64,000 nt of DNA from Paenibacillus durus ATCC 35681 (GTDB lineage: Bacteria; Bacillota; Bacilli; Paenibacillales; Paenibacillaceae), in contig NZ_CP011114.1 of assembly GCF_000993825.1 (NCBI RefSeq), forward strand, positions 2,976,001 through 3,040,000, given 5' to 3'. The notes below the pieces were generated by a model. It searched no databases and had not been told where the DNA came from. It worked only from the letters and a program-made list of their open reading frames with translations. Positions 1 to 7,431 of this stretch are shown piece after piece. Numbering within the stretch: the first letter of the stretch is position 1; each line of letters starts with the position of its first letter. The position numbers were made by a program, and so were the translations under genes.

Positions 1-457
1 TGTAGACGATCCATGCTCCCGTCTTCATCTGCTCTTCTCCGTATTCATCAAGAATTTCGGTGCCGGAGGCCGGTTTGTTGCCAAGCACCTTGCGGCCTGT
101 GGCAGCCTCGAACTTCTGTATAAGCTCCGCCGGGAATCCGTCCGGATACGTATTAAACGGCGTCTCGATCTTCAGGCCCATCAGTTCCCAGTGGCCGGTC
201 ATCGTGTCTTTGCCAACGGAAACCTCCTGCATTTTTCCATAATAGGCTTCCGGCGCAGAAGCCGGCTCAAGCGGCGGCAGCGGGGCGATATTCGCCAGGC
301 CCAAACGCTGCATATTCGGCAGCTTCAGCCCAGGGTTCCGCTCCAGAATATGGCCAAGCGTATGTGCGCCCGCATCGCCGAAACTGGCGGCGTCAGGAGC
401 CTCTCCGATGCCGACGCTGTCAAGTACGATAAAGCAAATCCGTTTAAAAGAGGACAC
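1..457 (-). CDS. deoB: Phosphopentomutase, N-terminal part (runs off the window)
   Basis: Interconverts ribose/deoxyribose 1-phosphate and 5-phosphate in nucleoside salvage. The visible 152 residues read as the alkaline-phosphatase-superfamily N terminus of Deo[16 protein letters not shown] holds the first metal-binding Asp, followed by [11 protein letters not shown] and later [10 protein letters not shown]. The last part of the gene is outside the window. I place the start at the GTG at 457-455, about 11 nt after an AAAGGGAG ribosome site; another in-frame GTG lies too close to that site. It follows xerD on the same strand, the xerD-drm order known from B. subtilis, so the two are probably co-transcribed. 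Confidence 0.93.
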   Translation of the reverse strand, partial: MSSFKRICFIVLDSVGIGEAPDAASFGDAGAHTLGHILERNPGLKLPNMQRLGLANIAPLPPLEPASAPEAYYGKMQEVSVGKDTMTGHWELMGLKIETPFNTYPDGFPAELIQKFEAATGRKVLGNKPASGTEILDEYGEEQMKTGAWIVY

Positions 458-521
458 TTCCGTCCACACTCCCTTTAGCGTAAGTAATGGTTACAATGAT
501 AGGTTTCCCCGGAAAAAGACG

Positions 522-1415
522 TTAGCGCGCCCGGGGATGATGTTTTTCATAAACTTCTTTCATATTTGCGCGGGCGATGCCGCTGTACATCTGCGTCGTG
601 GAAATATCGGCATGTCCGAGCATCTGCTGCACGGAGCGCAGATCGGCCCCTCTTTCCAGCAGATGGGCGGCGAACGAATGCCGCAGCGTGTGCGGCGTAA
701 TATCCTGCCGGATATTCGTCTCCTTCGCATATTTTTTGATTATTTTCCAGAACCCCTGCCGGGTAAGCCTGCCGCCGAGACTGTTCAGGAACAGCGCCGG
801 TTCGTTCTTGTCTTCGCGCAGCAGCTTGTCCCGGCTGTCCCTGGTATAAGCCTCCACGCATTCCGACGCGATGACCCCAATCGGAACCACCCGTTCCTTG
901 CCGCCAAAGCCGGAGCACCGCGCAAATCCCAGGCTGGGCTGCACATCGCCAACATCAAGCATAATCAGCTCGGACACCCGGATTCCGGCCGCATACAGCA
1001 GTTCGAGCATCGCCTTGTCCCGCAGTCCGTGCAGAGTCGTGAGATCGGGTGCTGCCAGCAGCCGCTCCACCTCTTCAACGCTCAGCACCATCGGAGCCTT
1101 CTTCTCGGACCTCACCGCTTCCATTTCTAGCGTCGGATCGGCGGCGATCAGCCTTTCTTTTAGCAGAAATTGAAAAAAGGCGCGGATCGAGACCTGGTTC
1201 CGGTTAATGGTCGCCGCCGCCCGGCCCGCCGCTTTAAGCCCGCCGAGATAGAGCGTAATCAGCGGCTTGCGGATATCGTCCACGGTTAGGACGCCCCGCC
1301 CTGCGGCATAGTCCAGAAACTGTGAGACATCGCGTCCGTAGGATTCCAGGGTGCTGGGCGACACGTTTTTTTCACGGGAAAGATACTGCAAAAAGGCCTG
1401 CAAGTGTGACTTCAT
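522..1415 (-). CDS. xerD: Site-specific tyrosine recombinase XerD
   Basis: Acts with XerC at dif to resolve chromosome dimers at the division septum. The 297-residue product has the SAM-like core-binding domain (about 1-90) and the catalytic domain with all family residues: R146, K173, H242 and R245 (PHTLRHSFAAH), H268 (GHADIS) and the Y277 nucleophile (TQMYSGI). Length matches the family (about 296). Start chosen at ATG 1415 behind a GGGAGAG site; the reading frame extends further upstream but without a ribosome site and with non-family sequence. It lies between the DUF4227 gene and deoB, as in B. subtilis. Confidence 0.95.
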   Translation of the reverse strand: MKSHLQAFLQYLSREKNVSPSTLESYGRDVSQFLDYAAGRGVLTVDDIRKPLITLYLGGLKAAGRAAATINRNQVSIRAFFQFLLKERLIAADPTLEMEAVRSEKKAPMVLSVEEVERLLAAPDLTTLHGLRDKAMLELLYAAGIRVSELIMLDVGDVQPSLGFARCSGFGGKERVVPIGVIASECVEAYTRDSRDKLLREDKNEPALFLNSLGGRLTRQGFWKIIKKYAKETNIRQDITPHTLRHSFAAHLLERGADLRSVQQMLGHADISTTQMYSGIARANMKEVYEKHHPRAR

Positions 1416-1568
1416 TGGTCTACTCTCCCACCCTAGCGCGCCGCAGATGCGGTTAAGAATTCGGCGCAAAAGGCGCCACGCCGCGCAAAACTTACAGTCC
1501 CCGGAAGAACCTCCGTTTCTAAACGTTTCATTCGACAACTTACGCAATTATTCCTGCCCGGAGCAGAT

Positions 1569-1802
1569 TTACTCCCCGTACCAATAGTACAGGCGAAGCC
1601 TTTCTCCCGGATTCATTGCCTCTCCCCCGGACTGAATCTCGTGAAACGCCCGAACCGCCGAGCCTTCCGGTATATCCGGATCGGGTACCGGATTGATCCA
1701 GCTGTGAAACAGGTCCATTATATTATAGAACAGGCAGCTCAATGCGACAAATATCACAATGTAACAGAGCCGTCGAAGCGCTTTAGGTACGGAAATGATC
1801 AT
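1569..1802 (-). CDS. DUF4227 family small membrane protein (YqzK-like)
   Basis: Product of 77 residues with one N-terminal membrane segment (about residues 9-30, LCYIVIFVALSCLFYNIM) and a short soluble tail ending in RLYYWYGE. The start is the ATG at 1802 behind GGGAGG. Position between fur and xerD matches B. subtilis yqzK, and the sequence fits the DUF4227 pattern; no biochemical function is known for the family. Short distances suggest it can be read through from fur, although a terminator-like hairpin lies between. Confidence 0.75.
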   Translation of the reverse strand: MIISVPKALRRLCYIVIFVALSCLFYNIMDLFHSWINPVPDPDIPEGSAVRAFHEIQSGGEAMNPGERLRLYYWYGE

Positions 1803-1958
1803 TTTGCATTCCTCCCGCGAAGAACTTTTGACCCCTGCAAAAAGCCGGGTGCCCTTATCGCTTTGCCGCTGATACGGACAATCCCTTCCCCTCACTTTAT
1901 GCAGCTTCCGGCCCGCTTATGTATATTCCGGCGTTATAAGAAGGCTTGCTGACGCCAC

Positions 1959-1994
1959 CAAAAAGCTCTCTCCGGCAGAGTGCCGGGGAGAGCT
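1959..1994 (-). terminator. Intrinsic terminator downstream of fur
   Basis: On the minus strand AGCTCTC(C)CCGGCA and TGCCGGA(G)AGAGCT pair around a short loop (1964-1994) and run into five T residues (1963-1959). Correctly placed to end the fur transcript. Confidence 0.8.
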
Positions 1995-2046
1995 ACTGGG
2001 TGTATCTTTATTAACTTTATGCTAATAACTTAATAGGTCTATGAAT

Positions 2047-2514
2047 TTACTCAGAACGTTTGCCTTCCGAATTGTTCTTCTCCCTACAGCGGTAGCAGAT
2101 TCCGTGAAAATCAAGCCGGTGATCGATGACCGAGAAATTGAATTCCTTAAACAGCTTCTCTTCCAATGGCGCAAGCCAGTCTTCACGGACCTCATCCATG
2201 CTGCCGCATTGCACACATATCATATGATGATGATGATGCTTGGAAGTATCCGTCCGCAGATCATATCTGGCGACGCCGTCGCCGAAGTTGATCTTCTCTA
2301 CGATATGAAGCTCGCTGAGGAGTTCAAGGGTACGATATACGGTGGCGAGACCAATCTCCGGAGCCTTCTCCTTTACGAGCATGAACACGTCTTCGGCGCT
2401 GAGATGATCATCCTCATTCTCGAGCAGTACGCGTACCGTCGCTTCCCGTTGGGGTGTAAGCTTGTATCCTTGGGATTGCAGTTGCTGCTTAATTTTATCG
2501 ATCTTGTCTTCCAT
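2047..2514 (-). CDS. fur: Ferric uptake regulator family protein Fur
   Basis: Iron-responsive repressor of siderophore and iron uptake genes. The product has 155 residues: an N-terminal winged helix (about 1-85, with the recognition segment GLATVYRTLELL) and a C-terminal dimer and metal domain. Both structural zinc CxxC pairs are present (C100/C103 and C140/C143), together with a five-His stretch at 93-97. Start at ATG 2514, seven bases after GGAGGGAG; the ATG two codons upstream is too close to that site. spoIIM originally lay just upstream, as in B. subtilis, but an insertion now separates them. Fur, rather than the paralogues PerR or Zur, is assigned from synteny. Confidence 0.9.
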   Translation of the reverse strand: MEDKIDKIKQQLQSQGYKLTPQREATVRVLLENEDDHLSAEDVFMLVKEKAPEIGLATVYRTLELLSELHIVEKINFGDGVARYDLRTDTSKHHHHHMICVQCGSMDEVREDWLAPLEEKLFKEFNFSVIDHRLDFHGICYRCREKNNSEGKRSE

Positions 2515-2572
2515 AATCATTCTCCCTCCCCCCAGGAAAATAGCGCTGCGTTCTCTAAAAGTCACTTCTTTC

Positions 2573-2602
2573 ATTATAGGGGGAGTAATCTTGAGAAGTC
2601 AA
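2573..2602 (-). promoter_or_regulatory. SigA-type promoter for fur
   Basis: On the minus strand TTGACT (2602-2597) and TATAAT (2578-2573) are separated by 18 bp, about 60 bases before the fur start. It lies just downstream of the displaced spoIIM stop, so fur expression should have survived the insertion. Confidence 0.75.
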
Positions 2603-2608
2603 ACGCTT

Positions 2609-2669
2609 TTACTGTCCGCTGTATTCGGACGCCGCCTGCACCAAAGAGGGGGTTATCCAGCGCATCATT
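2609..2669 (-). pseudogene. Displaced original 3' end of spoIIM
   Basis: Read on the minus strand in the spoIIM frame, this encodes MMRWITP followed by SLVQAASEYSGQ and a TAA at 2611-2609. The first seven codons repeat the last shared codons of the present spoIIM gene at 4525-4545. The simplest reading is that this is the original C terminus of SpoIIM, cut off by the insertion lying between the two copies. Confidence 0.75.
2649..2669. repeat. Left copy of a 21-bp direct repeat flanking the insertion
   Basis: Identical over 21 bp to 4525-4545, same orientation; starts GGGGTTATCC and ends GCGCATCATT. The neighbouring base on each side differs. Both copies are spoIIM coding sequence. Confidence 0.9.
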
Positions 2670-3062
2670 TAAATGAAATTGGAGGTTTACAATTTCGATG
2701 GTTTGACCAACATTCATCTTCACATTGTCCGCCTACAAAATAGGTCCGTTTGTTTGTGTATAATGAGTTTACTTGCTGTGAAGTCAGTATATCGCATGCC
2801 TGGCTCTTCGACCCCGGGAGAGCTCAATCCCACTCGCCTTGTAACGCAAGATTGAATATGATCTTCCGTACTTTCGACAACGTCGACCTCTCCAGTTTAC
2901 TCTTTTCGAGGCTCAATCACTTTCAGGCCTACGATCTAGCTGTCTACGCCTAACGTCTGAAATTACTTCCAGCCGTCTAAGACTCGCTATTGGTGGCTTG
3001 GCTCTAGCCTTTCCAAGCAGGATTTCCACCTGCTAAACTTCACAACCTAGGCTTGGTCGCAC
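2670..3062 (-). mobile_element. 5' fragment (domain I region) of a group II intron
   Basis: No protein is encoded. On the minus strand the segment begins with the group II 5' consensus GTGCGAC (3062-3056). It contains CGAAAGT (2876-2870), the exact complement of the ACTTTCG directly 5' of the boundary (3069-3063), as expected of an EBS1-IBS1 pair. GAGT (2902-2899) can pair with ACTC in the next upstream exon bases, as EBS2-IBS2. The overall text resembles domain I of Firmicutes group II introns from memory. No reverse transcriptase/maturase and no domain V follow; the fragment ends abruptly at the spoIIM repeat, so it cannot be mobile by itself. Confidence 0.7.
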
Positions 3063-3561
3063 CGAAAGTTGAGTTATTAAATTTCTTTTCTATATCTTTA
3101 GCAAATTTCCCGCCCTCATCGGCTAAATGTTTTCTCATAAAGAATCCACCAAAACCATTTATCCATGCTGCAAAAGCCAGTAGCCGAGATGGAAAGTCCG
3201 CTCCAATCGTACAACTAAATTCGCAAACGTTGTTATCAATAGGCGTGACCTTCATTTCCCATGGAACTCCAACAATGGCTGGTATCCATCGCCATATATA
3301 TGCTTCTGTCCTGTCAGAGTAGAAACGCAAATGATCCTCTGTGTGCTCTTTTAATTGATAGTGCTGAACAATCATCTCATTCCCCATATTTTCTACATTA
3401 ATCATATAGAATTCACCATCTTCAAAATAACTGCCCATTGCCTTGTGGGCTTTTGAGAATGATTCATATTCAGCTGGAGTCATCTCAGTTACCCATTTGT
3501 ACAAATCCACATTTTTAGCTGCAACCTGCAATTTAAATTTCTTTGTTATTCTCATATTCAT
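3040..3561 (-). CDS. SRPBCC/START-like domain protein with altered C terminus
   Basis: Product of 173 residues resembling polyketide-cyclase/START-like (SRPBCC) ligand-binding proteins, which in this context often accompany PadR regulators; no ligand can be named. The fold is suggested by alternating strand-like segments (FYMINVENMGNEMIVQHY, YIWRWIPAIVGVPWEMKVTPI) and a final long helix. The last codons (GATKPRL) read into the GTGCGAC intron boundary, so the natural C terminus has probably been replaced by intron sequence. The start ATG at 3561 overlaps the end of padR by 29 nt; ATG 3555 is an alternative with better spacing from AAGAAGG. Base composition is AT-rich compared with the neighbours. 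Confidence 0.65.
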   Translation of the reverse strand: MNMRITKKFKLQVAAKNVDLYKWVTEMTPAEYESFSKAHKAMGSYFEDGEFYMINVENMGNEMIVQHYQLKEHTEDHLRFYSDRTEAYIWRWIPAIVGVPWEMKVTPIDNNVCEFSCTIGADFPSRLLAFAAWINGFGGFFMRKHLADEGGKFAKDIEKKFNNSTFGATKPRL

Positions 3562-4078
3562 TATCCTTCTTTCCTGTAATTTTTCTTGTGAGTCGATCGT
3601 GCCAATTCATAATCATTTCAAAATATTCTTTGCCAAACATCAACGTCGCGTGCCCATATACATCCATCTCATGAACGTGTTTCTCTTCTATCAAGGCAAG
3701 CTTGTTAAATTCAGTGGCGACAGTGGTTTGAAAGCTGGCAATCAATTGAACAACCTCAAGATCGTCAAGATATCTATAGAAGAAAAGCTTATTCAAATAC
3801 TCATAATTAAAAGGTGAAAAAGTACATGGTGTTTTTAACCATTCTATAAATTTACTCTTCCCTTTTTCCGTGATACCATATGATTTTTTGAATCTGCCTT
3901 CCTCTACTACTTCTTCATACTTGATAAGCTCCTCCTTTTCCATTTTTTTCAGCATAGGATATATGCTTCCGAAGCTGGCATCTATAAAGTTGGAGGTACT
4001 TAACGTCATCTTCTGCTTGATTTCATATCCTGTCATATCCTTTTCGCAGAGGAACCCAAGTATTACATAAATCAACAT
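3533..4078 (-). CDS. PadR family transcriptional regulator
   Basis: Product of 181 residues: an N-terminal winged helix with the PadR signature (LGFLCEKDMTGYEIKQKM, FGSIYPMLKKMEKEELI, then the wing GRFKKSYGITEKGK) and a C-terminal helical dimerisation region (about 90-170) typical of the longer PadR subfamily. It overlaps the following SRPBCC gene by 29 nt, so the two are translated together. It probably represses its own promoter, since inverted repeats lie between promoter and start. AT-rich, and absent from this position in B. subtilis, which fits acquisition by transfer. Confidence 0.88.
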   Translation of the reverse strand: MLIYVILGFLCEKDMTGYEIKQKMTLSTSNFIDASFGSIYPMLKKMEKEELIKYEEVVEEGRFKKSYGITEKGKSKFIEWLKTPCTFSPFNYEYLNKLFFYRYLDDLEVVQLIASFQTTVATEFNKLALIEEKHVHEMDVYGHATLMFGKEYFEMIMNWHDRLTRKITGKKDNEYENNKEI

Positions 4079-4172
4079 AAAATCTATCCCTTCTTTCCTG
4101 GCGTAGTGAATTATCTTTCTGAAATCAAAGGAACTTATCTCTGTTTATATATAGCTAAGTTATATATATACA

Positions 4173-4193
4173 ATCGAAATATATCGTTTCGAT
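4173..4193. promoter_or_regulatory. Inverted repeat, candidate PadR operator
   Basis: ATCGAAA (4173-4179) and TTTCGAT (4187-4193) form a 7-bp inverted repeat with a 7-bp spacer, between the putative padR promoter and its start codon. A second AT-rich imperfect palindrome lies at about 4147-4170. Binding is inferred from position only. Confidence 0.45.
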
Positions 4194-4199
4194 ACATAA

Positions 4200-4228
4200 A
4201 ACATATAGGTTGACGATCGATTTGTCAA
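4200..4228 (-). promoter_or_regulatory. Promoter of the padR-SRPBCC pair
   Basis: On the minus strand a consensus TTGACA (4228-4223) and TATGTT (4205-4200) are spaced 17 bp, upstream of the inverted repeat and padR. Confidence 0.55.
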
Positions 4229-4445
4229 TAGTATTTGCTAAAATTTTATTTAGAAAGATTATTTAAGCTACGCTGGACTAGAATCAAAGAATGGCAGTAT
4301 TGCGCTTTCAATATAAACAAAAAAATCCAAAAGGATGTTATCCCTTTAGATTTCTCAAAGTAAACTGTAATTTCCAAAAAGTCAACTCCAGCACTGGATA
4401 CCGCTTTACCCAGTTACATCTAGGCTTACTTGCCAATTTCAAGCT

Positions 4446-4458
4446 GCGAAAGTTGAGT
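4446..4458 (-). repeat. Second copy of the intron 5' exon (IBS) sequence
   Basis: Reads AACTCAACTTTCG on the minus strand, identical to the 13 bases directly upstream of the intron boundary at 3075-3063, but continues with CAGCTTGA instead of intron sequence. Thirteen bases matches the usual length of an IBS2+IBS1 target. Confidence 0.6.
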
Positions 4459-4511
4459 TTGTAACTCTCCACATTAAAAAAACCTATTAATACCAATACT
4501 TATAAGCCTTT

Positions 4512-5135
4512 TTAAACAAGCATAGGGGTTATCCAGCGCATCATTGTCGGCGTAACCCATGTCTCGAAGGAGGATACGCCGAGAATTAAGACGGCCATAA
4601 CAAAGGACAGCAGCGTATACATGGCAAAAGGACGCCCGACACGAAGCGGACGGCGAGCGGTCACCCTGCTACGGATCATAAGCAGCGAGAATGCGATGGC
4701 TGCCGCACTGCATACGAGAAGCGCCGGGATCACCACCAGGTTATGCGGAGCGACGGACACTAGCGCGAACAGCAGGCCATGCCATGAATATTGGCTTACC
4801 AGGCAGCCGACTGTGAAGCCGATGAGCACACCCTTGAGAAAATCCAGGATAAGTATGCCTGGGAGGCCGATTACCGACAGGCCGAGAATCCAGATGAGGC
4901 CGATCCATTTCAGATGAAGGCCCGCGATGCTCCAGAACGATTCCGGCGCGGCGGGTAGCCCGTGCTGATCCACGGTCATAAAGAAATTGCCCAGATAGTC
5001 GCTGAGCTCCTGCTGCTGGTCCATCGTCAGTGCGCTGACGATCAGGGCGCCGAAGACGACCCCCACCAAGAATAATACGGCGACAAAAATATAAAGCGGC
5101 GTCTGCTCCTTAATCATATGGCGGAAGTTCCGCAT
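4512..5135 (-). CDS. spoIIM: Stage II sporulation protein M (C terminus altered by insertion)
   Basis: Membrane component of the SpoIID-SpoIIM-SpoIIP peptidoglycan-degrading machine that drives engulfment of the forespore. The 207-residue product shows about five hydrophobic spans, starting YIFVAVLFLVGVVFGALIV (residues 15-33) and including WIGLIWILGLSVIGLPGILI. Start ATG 5135 follows GAGGAGA at 8 nt. The last shared residues MMRWITP are followed by only MLV before the stop. The original tail, 12 codons after ITP, survives at 2609-2669. Engulfment function probably tolerates this, but that is inference. Confidence 0.93.
   Translation of the reverse strand: MRNFRHMIKEQTPLYIFVAVLFLVGVVFGALIVSALTMDQQQELSDYLGNFFMTVDQHGLPAAPESFWSIAGLHLKWIGLIWILGLSVIGLPGILILDFLKGVLIGFTVGCLVSQYSWHGLLFALVSVAPHNLVVIPALLVCSAAAIAFSLLMIRSRVTARRPLRVGRPFAMYTLLSFVMAVLILGVSSFETWVTPTMMRWITPMLV
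4525..4545. repeat. Right copy of the 21-bp direct repeat
   Basis: Same 21 bases as 2649-2669, inside the last codons of spoIIM. The two copies bracket 1,855 bp of non-native sequence. Confidence 0.9.
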
Positions 5136-5190
5136 CGGGACGTTCTCCTCTCATGGTCACATGTTACACCATATGAAGAAACGCCCCGCT

Positions 5191-6567
5191 CTATGACTTG
5201 TCCTTGGGCGTAAGGGCTACTCTGCCGTACGTTCCGCCCCCGCCGGCGGTAAGCTCCAGACTGCCGGAGCGGGCGGCGGCGATCTTCGCAGCCAGCTCCA
5301 GACCGGCCACGGCAGCCAGTTCCTCCTCGCCGGCTTCATGCAGGATATTCATCTCGGTGCCGAAGGCCTCCAGCAGAAGATTCATCTTCGCCTTCCCAAG
5401 ACCCGGAATAAACTCCAGCGGAACCTGATAACGGTAAGGCGGGCGATGCTCCGGAACGACCGGCTTCTCCCGGTCCGCAATGTTCAGAATCCGGTCCAGC
5501 ACGCCCTGCACCAGCTTTACGCTCCCGCAGTACGGACAACGCTGCGAGGTCGCATAAGCTTCGTCGATAATGCTGCCGCAGCCCGCGCAGTACGTCCGAT
5601 GATACTTGCCAAGCCGGGGGTTCAGCCCGTAGTTGGCCGTAACCCTACGGCCTTCGCGGCCTTCGAGCGCGAGCCGCAGCTCCGCAAACGAAGGGGCGGC
5701 GAGCTCCATTTCATTGTATTCGCGTCCGATCTTGCCCAGCGAATGAGCGTCCGAATTCGTCAGAAACGTGTACGGATCGAGTTCCGAAATATAGCCGGCC
5801 ATTTCCGAATCCGCGCTGAGGCCGAGTTCAACTGCGGCGATCCGCCGGAGGTCGAAAAGCTCGGCCATCCGCTCGGCGGCGCAGCCATACAAGCCTTTAT
5901 GCGGCGTGAAGATGTGGGCGGGGATCAATATCCCGCCGCGCCCGTATATTTCGTCCTGAAGCTCCCGGGAGGGGACATAGATACGCTGGGAGCTTAAGTT
6001 AACGTTCCGCATATGGCGCCCCATCCAGCGGCTGAATTCGGTCATCGTCTTAAGATCGGGCATGTAGGCCAGCACATGGTATTCTTTGCGCCCGGGCTCG
6101 CGGATTTCAATCTCTGTCCCGAGTACGATTGCCGTTCCACGGTACAAGATGCCGCCGCCCTCGGCCTCCGTCATCTCTCCATCATGGAGACAATCCAGAA
6201 TATCCCGCTGAACGGCGGGCGAGTGGCTGTCGATAATGCCGATCAAGCCGATGCCCTTGCGCTCCGCCGCTTCCCTGGCGATCCCCGCAAAGGTTAGATC
6301 GCGGCTGCCGCTGATCTTCACCGGCTGTCCCTCGGAGGTTCTGCCGATGTGGACATGCAGGTCGCAGTAGCAGCGGACAAGCTCCGGCGCGGAAGAAGAT
6401 GCGGCCGAGGCCCCCTTCCGCTTCTGCTTCTCCTCCATGAATCCCCGATTCAGATCATGCATCCCTTGTCCGGAAGCCGGTTCGGCGGGATTCCGCCCGG
6501 CCCCCTTTCCGCGTTCCAGTCCCGTTAAATTCAAGCCTTGCCGCGCTCCTTTATGCCCTAGTTCCAT
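5191..6567 (-). CDS. PHP-domain endonuclease Q family protein (YqxK-like)
   Basis: Endonuclease Q enzymes nick DNA 5' of deaminated bases (uracil, hypoxanthine) in archaea and some Bacilli. The 458-residue product carries a PHP metal site motif YCDLHVHIG (about 68-76), IIDSHSP, and later TNSDAHS, then a CxxC...CxxC zinc ribbon (CAGCG and CPYCGS, about 334-360) and a C-terminal helix-hairpin-helix region (FIPGLGKAKMNLLLEAF). This is the domain order of the EndoQ/TIGR00375 family. The start ATG overlaps the nudF stop by 10 nt, but the first 60 residues are low in family character; a later in-frame ATG near residue 44 is possible. Translational coupling to nudF is likely. Confidence 0.8.
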   Translation of the reverse strand: MELGHKGARQGLNLTGLERGKGAGRNPAEPASGQGMHDLNRGFMEEKQKRKGASAASSSAPELVRCYCDLHVHIGRTSEGQPVKISGSRDLTFAGIAREAAERKGIGLIGIIDSHSPAVQRDILDCLHDGEMTEAEGGGILYRGTAIVLGTEIEIREPGRKEYHVLAYMPDLKTMTEFSRWMGRHMRNVNLSSQRIYVPSRELQDEIYGRGGILIPAHIFTPHKGLYGCAAERMAELFDLRRIAAVELGLSADSEMAGYISELDPYTFLTNSDAHSLGKIGREYNEMELAAPSFAELRLALEGREGRRVTANYGLNPRLGKYHRTYCAGCGSIIDEAYATSQRCPYCGSVKLVQGVLDRILNIADREKPVVPEHRPPYRYQVPLEFIPGLGKAKMNLLLEAFGTEMNILHEAGEEELAAVAGLELAAKIAAARSGSLELTAGGGGTYGRVALTPKDKS

Positions 6568-7148
6568 TTCCCGGTCAGTGTATACAGATGCCAGGCGTAG
6601 ACCGCCATCATCGTCTTCGCATCGGCGATCCGCCCGTCGGCAATGTATTCGTACGCTTCTTCCAGCGTCAGCTCGAACACTTCCAGGAATTCGTCCTCGT
6701 CAAGAGCCATCGCCCCGCTCTGCGCATTTTCCGTCACATACAGATGAATAATCTCGTTAGCGAAGCCCGGAGAGGTGTAGAACGATTTCAGCAGGAACAG
6801 ATCGCCGCCGTGAAAGCCCGTCTCTTCCTGCAATTCCCGCCCAGCGGCTTCCAGCGGATCTTCGCCGGGGTCCAGCTTGCCCGCCGGAATCTCCACTTCC
6901 GTGCGTCCCATCGGCTGGCGGAACTGCTCGACAACGAGCATTTTTCCATTATTCAGGGCCAGAACCGCCACCGCTCCCGGATGCTTAACCACTTCCCGGG
7001 TTGCGGTATTGCCGTCCGGCAGGGTTACCGTGTCCACCTGAAGCGTAATAATTTTGCCTTCAAAAATGGGCTGGGTGGATACCGTAGTCTCGTCCAGCGC
7101 CGGATTGGCCGGCCATACTTTTTTCAATTCAGTTCCTTGATTTTCCAT
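6558..7148 (-). CDS. nudF: ADP-ribose pyrophosphatase, Nudix hydrolase NudF
   Basis: Hydrolyses ADP-ribose to AMP and ribose 5-phosphate. The 196-residue product has a complete Nudix box: G90, E96, R104-E105, E108-E109 and G111. The N-terminal part (KIITLQVDTVTLPDGNTATRE) matches ADPRase-type Nudix proteins. Start ATG 7148 lies 11 nt after AAAGGAG; a longer upstream reading has no ribosome site. A TATAAT-like -10 on the minus strand lies in the 76-bp space shared with the divergent mciZ-like gene. Confidence 0.92.
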   Translation of the reverse strand: MENQGTELKKVWPANPALDETTVSTQPIFEGKIITLQVDTVTLPDGNTATREVVKHPGAVAVLALNNGKMLVVEQFRQPMGRTEVEIPAGKLDPGEDPLEAAGRELQEETGFHGGDLFLLKSFYTSPGFANEIIHLYVTENAQSGAMALDEDEFLEVFELTLEEAYEYIADGRIADAKTMMAVYAWHLYTLTGKWN

Positions 7149-7224
7149 ATTTATCAGGTCTCCTTTATCTCTGGTCTGCATACGGTGTATTATAGCAAAC
7201 TTCAAGAGAAAGAAGGAAATCGTC

Positions 7225-7431
7225 ATGGATAACAGGGTAGGCCGTACGCGCCGTACAGGCTTGTTACTCTCGGGAAAACCGGAGCAAATCCGCAAGCAGC
7301 TGCTCGCTTTACAGCAGCGGTTCGGGCCGGATATGCCGCTGGCTTATGTGTTGTCACTGCACAACCGGGAATATATCGACCTCCACTCGGAGAACCGCCT
7401 GCAAGAAGATGTAGCACCCCAGGCCATGTAA
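7225..7431 (+). CDS. mciZ: MciZ-like inhibitor of Z-ring formation
   Basis: In B. subtilis MciZ is a 40-residue mother-cell peptide that caps FtsZ and blocks Z-ring formation during sporulation; it lies next to nudF. The 68-residue product here is divergent from nudF. Its residues 9-42 resemble MciZ, with T-G-LLLSGKPEQIRKQL aligning with G-VVLVGKAWEIRAKL by eye, followed by a helix-strand pattern. The start ATG 7225 follows AGAAGG at good spacing. The extra C-terminal 20 residues are longer than B. subtilis MciZ. The assignment rests on synteny plus a short visual match. Confidence 0.6.
   Translation: MDNRVGRTRRTGLLLSGKPEQIRKQLLALQQRFGPDMPLAYVLSLHNREYIDLHSENRLQEDVAPQAM

Larger units (their letters stand above)
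4079..4511. other. AT-rich non-coding right part of the insertion
   Basis: No gene seen in 433 bp. It holds the padR promoter and operator-like repeats (4173-4228) and, at 4446-4458, a second copy of the 13-bp intron target sequence (minus strand AACTCAACTTTCG), here not followed by intron. Left of 4446 I recognise no gene; it may be debris of an older mobile element. Confidence 0.5.

Noticed and set aside
408..1130. Long plus-strand reading frames opposite xerD
   Set aside because: Antisense shadows of a clearly conserved minus-strand gene; no ribosome site and no family match.
1464..1478. GGCGC-AAAAG-GCGCC stem upstream of xerD as terminator
   Set aside because: No T run on either strand; likely chance in GC-rich sequence.
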